Assembly: GCA_900467745.1 (NCBI GenBank)
Contig: UBQW01000028.1
Coordinates: 56,674-120,673 of the forward strand
Source of the DNA: Hyphomicrobiales bacterium
GTDB lineage: Bacteria > Pseudomonadota > Alphaproteobacteria > Rhizobiales > Rhizobiaceae
Direction of reading: 5' to 3'
Length of the DNA stretch: 64,000 bases
A model generated the notes under the pieces. It saw only the letters and a program-made list of their open reading frames with translations, made no database searches and was not told the origin of the DNA. A program made the translations under genes and the position numbers. How positions within the stretch are numbered: position 1 is the first letter of the stretch; each line of letters starts with the position of its first letter. This document shows, in pieces, positions 25,055-31,543 of the stretch.

Positions 25055-26551
25055 TCAGCTCTGCCGCATGAACTGCTGGATGCGGCTGTCGGCCGGAGAG
25101 CTTTCCAGCTCCTGCGCCGTCATGTTCACGACGACATGACCGTTTTCCATCATCACGACGCGATCGCTGACGCGGCTGACGAAACGCATTTCGTGCGTAA
25201 CGATGATCATCGTCATTCCCTCTCTGGCAAGACCCTCGATGACCTGCAGCACCTCTCCGACCAATTCAGGATCGAGCGCAGAGGTCGGCTCGTCGAACAG
25301 CATGATCTCAGGGTCCATGGCGAGCGCGCGGGCAATGGCGACACGCTGCTTCTGGCCACCCGAGAGCTGGTGCGGATACTTGTTGGCATGCGCTGCCAGA
25401 CCGACGCGGGCCAGATGGTTCATCGCCGCCGCGCGCACAGCCTGCTTGTCGCGATTGCCGTGATAGCGCGGGCCGAAGGTCACGTTCTCAAGCGCCGTCA
25501 TATGCGGGAAGAGGTTGAACGACTGGAAAACCATGCCGAGACAGGTCACGCGGTGATGGAAACCGGTCACCATGCGGTACCCCTTGGCATCTGCCGTGAT
25601 CCACTCGTTTCCATCGAGCGTGATGCAGCCGTCGTCGATGTCCTGCAGGGCGTTGATCGTACGAATGAGAGTAGTCTTGCCCGAGCCCGAGGGGCCGATG
25701 ATGCTGAGCACCTCGCCCTTGCGCACCTCGAGCGATACATCGGCCAAAGCCCGCTTGTCGCCGAAGCTCTTGACTATACGGTCGATGCCGACCACGACCT
25801 CTTCACCGACGCGGCGTTCATCTCCTTCAGCGCCTGCGTGGGCCACAGCTGCCGGCACCGCGATCTCGGCGCCGGTCATCCTGGAAATATCGAGACGACC
25901 CTCGAGGCGGGCCAGGAAGAAGCTGAAGATCGAGACAACGAAAACATAATAGAACGACACCGCGACCAGCGTTTCGATGACCATGAAGTTGCGGGTGTAG
26001 AGCCGCTGGCCGACGAGCAGTATTTCCGCAAGCGAGATGACCGAGACAAGCGAAGTCAGCTTGACGATGGTGATGAACTCGTTGCCAAGCGAGGGGAGCG
26101 CCACGCGAATTGCCTGCGGCAGGATGATATGCCGGTATTTGCCGACGGGGCGTACGCCGAGCGCGTGCGCTGCCTCATGCTGCCCCGGATCGACGGCGAT
26201 AAGGCCGGCGCGGTGGATTTCCGCAAGATAGGCGGTTTCGGATATGACCAGCGCGATCAAACCGGCCCAAAAGGGAACCGAAAGCACCGGCCCGAGTGCC
26301 GGCATGAACTGGGGGAGATTGTAGACGAAGATCAGCAGCACCAGCAGCGGCAGGCTGCGGAACAGCCAGATATAGGTCTTGGCAAACCAGCGCACCGCAC
26401 GAAGGCTTGATTGCCGCGCAAGCGCGAGCAGGAAGCCGAGCACGGTACCGATGACCCAGGTCAGTACGCCGAGCCACGCCACGAGCGCTGTCGCGCGCCA
26501 GAAGTCGGGATAGACAAAGAGGCTGAGGAGGTAGTTCCAGTCGAAATTCAT
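25055..26551 (-). CDS. Fused amino-acid ABC transporter permease/ATP-binding protein
   Basis: The 498-residue protein combines a HisM/GlnP-type permease (residues 1 to about 222, with EAAHALGVRPVGKYRHIILPQA near 126-147) and a GlnQ/HisP-type ATPase (about 253-498, with Walker A GPSGSGKTT near 286, signature LSGGQKQRVAIARAL and Walker B IMLFDEPTSALDPE). A linker of about 30 polar residues connects them. As a homodimer it would supply both permease and both ATPase domains, so it needs only the binding protein encoded just upstream. The MNFDW start has GGGGA about nine bases upstream. The substrate is probably an amino acid or a derivative such as a lactam. Confidence 0.9.
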   Translation of the reverse strand: MNFDWNYLLSLFVYPDFWRATALVAWLGVLTWVIGTVLGFLLALARQSSLRAVRWFAKTYIWLFRSLPLLVLLIFVYNLPQFMPALGPVLSVPFWAGLIALVISETAYLAEIHRAGLIAVDPGQHEAAHALGVRPVGKYRHIILPQAIRVALPSLGNEFITIVKLTSLVSVISLAEILLVGQRLYTRNFMVIETLVAVSFYYVFVVSIFSFFLARLEGRLDISRMTGAEIAVPAAVAHAGAEGDERRVGEEVVVGIDRIVKSFGDKRALADVSLEVRKGEVLSIIGPSGSGKTTLIRTINALQDIDDGCITLDGNEWITADAKGYRMVTGFHHRVTCLGMVFQSFNLFPHMTALENVTFGPRYHGNRDKQAVRAAAMNHLARVGLAAHANKYPHQLSGGQKQRVAIARALAMDPEIMLFDEPTSALDPELVGEVLQVIEGLAREGMTMIIVTHEMRFVSRVSDRVVMMENGHVVVNMTAQELESSPADSRIQQFMRQS

Positions 26552-26574
26552 GGGCGGGTATCCCCAAAAGAGCA

Positions 26575-26639
26575 GCGGCGCCGAAGCGCCGCGCATTCCG
26601 GTGTTGATTGGTCAGGCGAGCGCCCCACCGGCGCCCGCC
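26575..26639 (-). other. Two stem-loops between binding protein and permease/ATPase genes
   Basis: On the minus strand, the first stem (plus coordinates 26615-26639) pairs ten bases with one wobble and a five-base loop. The second (26575-26592) has a 7-bp stem closed by a TTCG loop and is followed by TGCTCTTTT, close to a weak terminator. The arrangement probably lets the binding protein be made in excess over the membrane component. Confidence 0.65.
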
Positions 26640-26647
26640 CGCAACGC

Positions 26648-27433
26648 TTACTGCCCGACAGCCGCCTTGAATTCGGCTTCGGTCGACTTGGCCACGCCGT
26701 ACTTGGCAAAAAGCGCCTCGTAGTCGGCATCGCCGTCAAGCTTCGCCAACGTATCGCGCAGGAACGATGCGACCACAGTGTTGCCCTTCTTCACGCCGAA
26801 GCCGACAATAACCGGGTAGAGCTGTTCGGTGGAGGTGACCTTCAGGCGGCCGTTCAGCTTCTTGGCGGCATCGGCAAGCACCGCCGAGTTTTCCAGCTGA
26901 GCATCGACGCCACCAGACATCACGGCCTGGGTTGCCTCGGGCGAAGTTGGGAATTCGCGGGAATCGATCGGGTTGGCCGAGCATACCGATGCGTTCAGCT
27001 TCTCGAGTTCCGGGATCCAGGCCGCACCCTTGATGGAGCCGACGCGCTTGCCGCAAAGGTCTTCAGGCTTGACAAAGCTCTGGCCGCCGGCCGCCGAAAC
27101 CGCGATCGAGACGCCCGTCTTCATGTAGGGGATATAGTCGATCTGCTTGGCGCGCGCCGCCGTCACGTAAAGCGTGGAGGCGATGACGTTGAACTGATCA
27201 CTTGAAACGCCGAGGATCAGGTTTTCGAAACGTGTGTCATGAAAGGAAACGTCGCTGCCGGTCTTCTGGCCGATCAGCTTCATCAGCTCGACGTCGAAGC
27301 CGGCCGGCTGGTTGGCGTCGTCGAAGTAATTGTAGGGCGGATAGGTGAGATCGACACCGATCTTCAGCGTTTCCGCATGGGCCGCGGTCAGGGGCGCCGC
27401 CAACATGACGATACCAGCAAGGAGTTTTTTCAC
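26648..27433 (-). CDS. Amino-acid ABC transporter substrate-binding protein (family 3)
   Basis: The 261-residue precursor has a 20-residue signal peptide (ending AAHA) and the family-3 features IGVDLTYPPYNYFDDANQPAGFDVELMK at the start of the mature protein and DVSFHDTRFENLILGV after it. Length is typical for periplasmic polar amino-acid receptors. It is the first gene of the leftward unit and precedes the fused permease/ATPase. A TTGTT-N-AACAA palindrome lies 31-41 bases upstream of its ATG, the same element as in front of pxpA. The ligand is therefore probably the substrate of the pxp/biotin carboxylase system, which is inference. Confidence 0.9.
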   Translation of the reverse strand: MKKLLAGIVMLAAPLTAAHAETLKIGVDLTYPPYNYFDDANQPAGFDVELMKLIGQKTGSDVSFHDTRFENLILGVSSDQFNVIASTLYVTAARAKQIDYIPYMKTGVSIAVSAAGGQSFVKPEDLCGKRVGSIKGAAWIPELEKLNASVCSANPIDSREFPTSPEATQAVMSGGVDAQLENSAVLADAAKKLNGRLKVTSTEQLYPVIVGFGVKKGNTVVASFLRDTLAKLDGDADYEALFAKYGVAKSTEAEFKAAVGQ

Positions 27434-27463
27434 GGACTGTTCCTCTCGATTGATGGCTCATTT

Positions 27464-27474
27464 TTGTTGAACAA
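27464..27474 (-). promoter_or_regulatory. GntR-type operator TTGTT-N-AACAA of the amino-acid importer
   Basis: The palindrome has perfect 5-bp arms around one base and lies 31 bases upstream of the binding protein start. It is the same element found at 20805 and 27797. Confidence 0.65.
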
Positions 27475-27796
27475 TTTTGAGATTGCAATCCCCTGCTATG
27501 CATAAAGTTTCATCAAGGGGCGGATTTCGAGCAGATCGATAGCCCGCGTCTCGGCAAAGGCGCTTGACGTGCACCGGGCAAGCAACTGAAATGTCGAAAT
27601 AAAACGAGATTCTTCAGCGACAGCATGTCAATAGACCAAAAAACACGCCGCAACGAAACATCCAGTTCACAAGCAGCATGCGCTGCATCCGGCGTTCATC
27701 GAAAGAAAGACCCCATGACCTTGGCGTCTGTAAAAATCTCCTGCGCCACGGTCGACATCGTGATATGGGAGCAGCGCCTCTCTTGACATGCGTAAG

Positions 27797-27807
27797 TTGT
27801 TCAACAA
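27797..27807 (+). promoter_or_regulatory. GntR-type operator TTGTTCAACAA of the regulator/DUF1989 unit
   Basis: A perfect 5-bp-arm palindrome lies just after a TTGACA hexamer at 27783 and 25 bases before the TTG start of the GntR gene. Binding here would block transcription, consistent with autorepression. Confidence 0.65.
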
Positions 27808-27831
27808 AAATCATGGACCAAGGAGACCGCA

Positions 27832-28536
27832 TTGAGCAACCACAATCCCGCCGACCGACCGCTTGTCCTGACGCAGACCGCCGCGGGCCTGCTGCGCGAC
27901 AAGATTTTGCGTGGAGAGCTTGCGCCCGGCGCACCGCTGCGTGAGGTTGTGTGGGCGGAGGCGCTGAACGTTTCGCGCAATACGCTGCGCGAGGCACTGC
28001 GCGATCTGGTTGCAGAGGGGTTGATCGAACATCGCGCCCATTACGGCGCAACCGTGCGGGCGCTGAATTCAACCGAGATCAGCGAGATCTATGCGATCCG
28101 CATGACGCTAGAACTGCGCGGTGTTACATGCAGCGCCTATGCCTCGCAGGAGGCGATGTCCGAACTCGTTGCCCGCGTCGAGGCGGTTCAGCGCGCTGCG
28201 CTTGCCAAGGACTGGCAGCAGTGCGGCACCGCTTCGCTGGAATTTCACCAGCAGATCGTCCATTTCATCGGCAGCCCGCGATTGAACGACGTGTTTGCGA
28301 CTGTCGCAGCCCAGGCCCGCCTCGCCTTCTCGCTGGCGCCAGATGCTCGCCGGTTCCAGGAGCCGTGGGTGGCACGCGATGTAGAGATTTGCGGTCTGCT
28401 CTGCGATGGCGACCGCACGGCAGCCACCCGAGCACTTGAACTCTATTTGCAGGAATCCGAACGTGTGGTGCTGGAAGCTGCCCGCGCGCAAAGCCTGCCC
28501 CGCCCCACCAAAACATTGGCGGCGCCCGCCGATTGA
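27832..28536 (+). CDS. GntR-family regulator (FCD subfamily)
   Basis: The 234-residue protein has a winged helix with EVVWAEALNVSRNTLREALRDLVAEGL near residues 38-64 and an FCD domain with LEFHQQIVHFIGSPRL near 138-153. It starts with TTG, six bases after AGGAG. It is a paralogue of the regulator at 20013-20696 and shares the operator TTGTTCAACAA with the pxp region. It is in the same unit as the DUF1989 gene, 36 bases downstream. It probably represses that unit and the divergent amino-acid importer, and perhaps the pxp operon as well. Confidence 0.88.
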   Translation: MSNHNPADRPLVLTQTAAGLLRDKILRGELAPGAPLREVVWAEALNVSRNTLREALRDLVAEGLIEHRAHYGATVRALNSTEISEIYAIRMTLELRGVTCSAYASQEAMSELVARVEAVQRAALAKDWQQCGTASLEFHQQIVHFIGSPRLNDVFATVAAQARLAFSLAPDARRFQEPWVARDVEICGLLCDGDRTAATRALELYLQESERVVLEAARAQSLPRPTKTLAAPAD

Positions 28537-28572
28537 CGGCAGCCCGCCCGGCATATCAGGAGAAAATGACGG

Positions 28573-29433
28573 ATGAAGCCCCAGCCGATTACCAGCACAC
28601 CGCAAGACGCAGCAAGCCGCAAGGCGATCAAGCCGGTGATCTGTTATCCCGTCGAGACGCTGCCCCGCCCGGACCTTGCGGCGTACCGCGCGTTGCGCGA
28701 CGATCTGGAGTTCGTCGAGCGCGTGGTCGTGCCCCCGCGTGATGCGGCCTGCTGGACCGTGCCTGCCGGCCATTTCTGCCGCATCCTTTCAAGTGAAGGC
28801 TCGCAGGTGGGCGATCTGAATCTTTTTAACGCCAACAACCTCGAAGAACGCCTCTTCACCGGCAAGACCCGGGCGCTGAACGGCACACATGTCGGCATAG
28901 GCGACCAGCTCTTCTCCAATATGCCCTATCTGCGCCCGATCGCGACGATCACCCACGACACGCTCGACTGGTATGGCTTCGACGAATTTGGTGGCTCGGT
29001 TCACGACGTCATCGGCACGCGCTGCGACCCCTATACGCACAATCTGCTCAGCAATGGCGGCCAGTACCACCACTGCTGCCATTCCAACCTGACGCGCGCT
29101 TTTGCCGCGAAGACTGGCAAATCTCTGCAGGAGGCTGGCACCTACATTCACGACGTGCTCAATGTCTTCATGTGCACAGGCTTCACGCGTGATACCGGCC
29201 AGTATTTCATGAAGGCCAGCCCTGTTCGCCCCGGCGATTATCTCGAGTTCTTCGCCGAGATTGATCTTCTCGGCTGTATGTCGGCCTGCCCCGGCGGCGA
29301 TTGCTCGTCCGAGCATTCCTCAGACGCTGTCGCCTGCTATCCGCTGGTGGTCGAGATCTACAAGCCGGCCCGCACCCCGCAAGACTGGAGCGCGCCTAAG
29401 GTCAACGGCTATGACGGCACGCACGGCCTTTGA
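28573..29433 (+). CDS. DUF1989 urea-carboxylase-associated family protein
   Basis: The 286-residue protein carries the DUF1989 pattern: VPAGHFCRIL near residue 62, QVGDLNLFNANN near 77, GIGDQLFSNM, GTRCDPYTH near 150, HCCHSNL near 165 and CPGGDCSS near 238. DUF1989 proteins accompany urea/guanidine carboxylases. Two of them have been described as the subunits of carboxyguanidine deiminase. Only one copy is present here, and there is no allophanate hydrolase. It is co-transcribed with a GntR regulator whose operator also controls a biotin carboxylase/KipIA operon 5 kb away. It may act on a carboxylated or amidino intermediate. Confidence 0.85.
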   Translation: MKPQPITSTPQDAASRKAIKPVICYPVETLPRPDLAAYRALRDDLEFVERVVVPPRDAACWTVPAGHFCRILSSEGSQVGDLNLFNANNLEERLFTGKTRALNGTHVGIGDQLFSNMPYLRPIATITHDTLDWYGFDEFGGSVHDVIGTRCDPYTHNLLSNGGQYHHCCHSNLTRAFAAKTGKSLQEAGTYIHDVLNVFMCTGFTRDTGQYFMKASPVRPGDYLEFFAEIDLLGCMSACPGGDCSSEHSSDAVACYPLVVEIYKPARTPQDWSAPKVNGYDGTHGL

Positions 29434-29460
29434 GCCACGCAAGGAGCATCCGATGACAGG

Positions 29461-29488
29461 CTCCCGCGACATGCTCGCGGGAGTCTTT
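29461..29488 (+). terminator. Rho-independent terminator after the DUF1989 gene
   Basis: A perfect 9-bp stem (CTCCCGCGA with TCGCGGGAG), five-base loop and TCTTT tail begin 27 bases after the stop. A 13-codon reading frame with its own AAGGAG (29453-29494) spans this hairpin. Confidence 0.75.
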
Positions 29489-29535
29489 GGCTGAGGCGTG
29501 GCTATGCACCGGAAAGCCTTGCTCGCTTGAGAGAT

Positions 29536-29560
29536 CGAACCAATCCGCGTTTGCGACGTT
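29536..29560 (+). promoter_or_regulatory. Candidate EcfG-type (general stress) promoter
   Basis: CGAAC at 29536-29540 and CGTT at 29557-29560 are separated by exactly 16 bases. The alphaproteobacterial general stress sigma factor consensus is GGAAC-N16/17-CGTT, so there is one mismatch. It lies 33 bases before the glycine-zipper gene. Confidence 0.35.
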
Positions 29561-29593
29561 GAGTCACTATGATTTTCAGAAAGGAGCAGTCCG

Positions 29594-29881
29594 ATGAAAA
29601 GGACGTTAGCCGCAGTTTTTGCTGCAACAATCGTACTCGTCGGAGGTTTTAGCCCGGTGATGGCGCGCGACCACCATCATCATGACAACACAGGACGCGC
29701 TATCGCCGGCGGAGTTGCCGCAGGCGTCGTTGGCGGACTGATTGGTGGCGCCATCGCGAACTCCGGCCCCCGTTACGTCGATCCGCCACCGCCGCGTCCG
29801 CGTTGCTGGTATGAGGATCGCGAGGTCGAGAACGCCTATGATGGCGGATCTCATGTCGAGTCGGTACGCGTCTGTAACTAA
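29594..29881 (+). CDS. Small glycine-zipper exported protein
   Basis: The 95-residue protein has a signal peptide of about 24 residues (ending VMARD), a histidine cluster DHHHHD right after it, and one glycine-zipper segment GGVAAGVVGGLIGGAIA of the 2TM/Rick-17kDa type near residues 38-54. A proline-rich stretch (PPPPRPR) and two cysteines near the end (residues about 75 and 94) could form a disulfide. Such proteins sit in the envelope and are often stress-induced. AAGGAG lies upstream of the ATG. Function is unknown. The possible EcfG-type promoter would fit a stress role. Confidence 0.8.
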   Translation: MKRTLAAVFAATIVLVGGFSPVMARDHHHHDNTGRAIAGGVAAGVVGGLIGGAIANSGPRYVDPPPPRPRCWYEDREVENAYDGGSHVESVRVCN

Positions 29882-29906
29882 GGCGCATTAACACGAAGTG
29901 TGCATT

Positions 29907-29939
29907 GAGCCCTGCCATGCCGCGCGCATGGCAGGGCTC
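29907..29939 (+). terminator. Long perfect hairpin after the glycine-zipper gene
   Basis: A 13-bp perfect stem (GAGCCCTGCCATG with CATGGCAGGGCTC) and seven-base loop start 26 bases after the stop. No T run follows, so it may act as a factor-dependent terminator or RNA stabiliser. Confidence 0.6.
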
Positions 29940-30007
29940 GTTGCGACGATTACAGACTTCACGATTTGATCTTGTGGCGATAAGCTCGCTTCCGGCAGGG
30001 AGGCCGC

Positions 30008-30904
30008 ATGATCGACAAACTGGAATTCTTCATCGCGGTTGCCACCGAAAAGCATTTTGGCCGTGCTGCCCAGGAATGCGGCATATCCCAACCCTCCCTT
30101 TCCGCAGCCATTCGCCAGCTGGAAGATCAGCTGGGCGTCATTCTCGTGCAGCGCGGTTCGCGTTTTCAGGGCCTGACACCGGAAGGTCAGCGCGTGCTCG
30201 AATGGGCGCGTCGAATTGTTGGTGATGCTCGCACCCTGCGCGAGGAAATGCGCGCTGCGCGCGCTGGCCTTGCCGGTCATATAAGGATCGCCGCTATACC
30301 GACGGCGCTTTCCATGCTACCGCAGCTGACCGCGCCCTTTCAGGAGCGCCACCCAGACGTCACCTTCTCGATCGTCTCGCGCAATTCATTGCAGGTGCTC
30401 AGCATGCTTGAGAACCTGGAGATCGATGCCGGTATAACCTATCTCGAAAACGAGCCGCTCGGGCGCGTGACGAGCGTTCCGCTCTATGCCGAACAGTATA
30501 ATCTCATCACCGCCGCAGGTAGCCCGTTGTCCGATCGCGAAAGAGTCACCTGGAAAGAGGTCGGCGACATCAGGCTCTGTCTATTGACAGCCGACATGCA
30601 AAATCGACGTATTATCAATCAGTTGCTGTCGCATGCGGGGGTAACGGCGCAGCCCACCCTCGAATCCAACTCGATGATCGTCCTGTTTTCGCACGTGCGT
30701 ACCGGCCGATGGGCCAGCATCATGCCGCGCAATGTCGCGAAATCATTCGGCTTTCCCGCCGAAATCCGGATGATCCCGATTACCGAGCCGCAGGCGCATC
30801 ATGTCGTCGGCCTGGTCGCAACGCACCGTGAGCCCTTCACGCCTCTGGTCTCCGCGCTGCTTCACGAGGCGCGCATACTCACCGACAAGCCGGACGTTCA
30901 ATAG
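30008..30904 (+). CDS. LysR-family transcriptional regulator of the formate dehydrogenase operon
   Basis: The 298-residue regulator has the N-terminal LysR helix-turn-helix (FIAVATEKHFGRAAQECGISQPSLSAAIRQLEDQLG, residues 8-42) and a C-terminal periplasmic-binding-like effector domain with GHIRIAAIPTALSMLP near 90. GGGAGG precedes the ATG. It lies directly upstream of fdsGBA-D on the same strand, where LysR activators of soluble formate dehydrogenases are commonly found. A LysR box (ATAG-N7-CTAT) overlaps its stop codon. It probably activates the fds operon in response to formate or a one-carbon signal, which is inference from position. Confidence 0.88.
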   Translation: MIDKLEFFIAVATEKHFGRAAQECGISQPSLSAAIRQLEDQLGVILVQRGSRFQGLTPEGQRVLEWARRIVGDARTLREEMRAARAGLAGHIRIAAIPTALSMLPQLTAPFQERHPDVTFSIVSRNSLQVLSMLENLEIDAGITYLENEPLGRVTSVPLYAEQYNLITAAGSPLSDRERVTWKEVGDIRLCLLTADMQNRRIINQLLSHAGVTAQPTLESNSMIVLFSHVRTGRWASIMPRNVAKSFGFPAEIRMIPITEPQAHHVVGLVATHREPFTPLVSALLHEARILTDKPDVQ

Positions 30905-30915
30905 GAAAATCCTAT
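30901..30915 (+). promoter_or_regulatory. LysR-type operator ATAG-N7-CTAT upstream of fdsG
   Basis: ATAGGA-AAA-TCCTAT is a perfect inverted repeat containing the T-N11-A LysR core. It begins at the stop codon of the LysR gene and lies about 150 bases before fdsG, a normal distance for an activator recognition site. Confidence 0.6.
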
Positions 30916-31063
30916 CGGCCGACGGGACAGCTTTATTGATCGCTTCGTCCTTCCCTGAGAAAGTTCTATAGTGATTTGACGGTTCCACATCGTCGGCCAA
31001 CGGCTTCTGGAGGAGGCTTGCCGAACGTCTGTGAGCGTCGCTGTTGGTCTGGGAGGGCCGCTG

Positions 31064-31543
31064 ATGAATATTCGTGTCGCCAACGGCGATGTTCGCGACC
31101 GGGTGCGTGATATCGTCGAGCGTCTCAAGACGCTCGAGGGGCCGATGCTGCCGATCCTCCACGAGATCCAGGACGTGTTTGGCTACGTGCCATCTGAGGC
31201 GCTTCCCGTTATCGCGCAGGGGCTCAATCTGTCGCGGGCCGAAGTCCACGGTGTCGTTACCTTCTATCATGACTATCGCAACCACCCGGCCGGCCGACAT
31301 GTGCTAAAAATCTGTCGCGCCGAATCCTGTCAGTCGATGGGCGCGGACCGTCTGGCCGATCGGGTGAAGGCGGTGCTCGGCATCGATTGGCATGGCACGA
31401 CGCCGGATGGGGCGATCACGCTGGAGCCGGTCTTCTGTCTCGGGCTCTGTTCGTGCTCGCCGTCCGCGATGTTGGACGGCGAGGTGCATGGCCGGGTCGA
31501 TCTCGCCGATATCGAAGAGATGATCGCGGAGGCACGCCGATGA
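31064..31543 (+). CDS. fdsG: NAD-dependent formate dehydrogenase gamma subunit
   Basis: The 159-residue subunit is NuoE-like and binds one [2Fe-2S] cluster. The ligands are CRAESCQSMG near residue 84 and CLGLCSCSP near 125. The N-terminal helical part contains the typical ILHEIQDVFGYVP. It passes electrons in the diaphorase part of the cytosolic FdsABG formate dehydrogenase. The ATG at 31064 was chosen for GGAGG seven bases upstream; a GTG at 31031 would add 11 residues. Its stop overlaps the fdsB start (ATGA). Confidence 0.93.
   Translation: MNIRVANGDVRDRVRDIVERLKTLEGPMLPILHEIQDVFGYVPSEALPVIAQGLNLSRAEVHGVVTFYHDYRNHPAGRHVLKICRAESCQSMGADRLADRVKAVLGIDWHGTTPDGAITLEPVFCLGLCSCSPSAMLDGEVHGRVDLADIEEMIAEARR

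Larger units (their letters stand above)
27434..27831. promoter_or_regulatory. Divergent control region with two GntR-type operators
   Basis: This 398-bp spacer between the binding protein gene and the GntR gene contains TTGTTGAACAA at 27464-27474 and TTGTTCAACAA at 27797-27807. A TTGACA at 27783-27788 sits directly before the second site, so the palindrome would lie between the -35 and -10 regions of the GntR promoter. No further gene is supported here; the central 300 bp show nothing I recognise. Confidence 0.65.
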
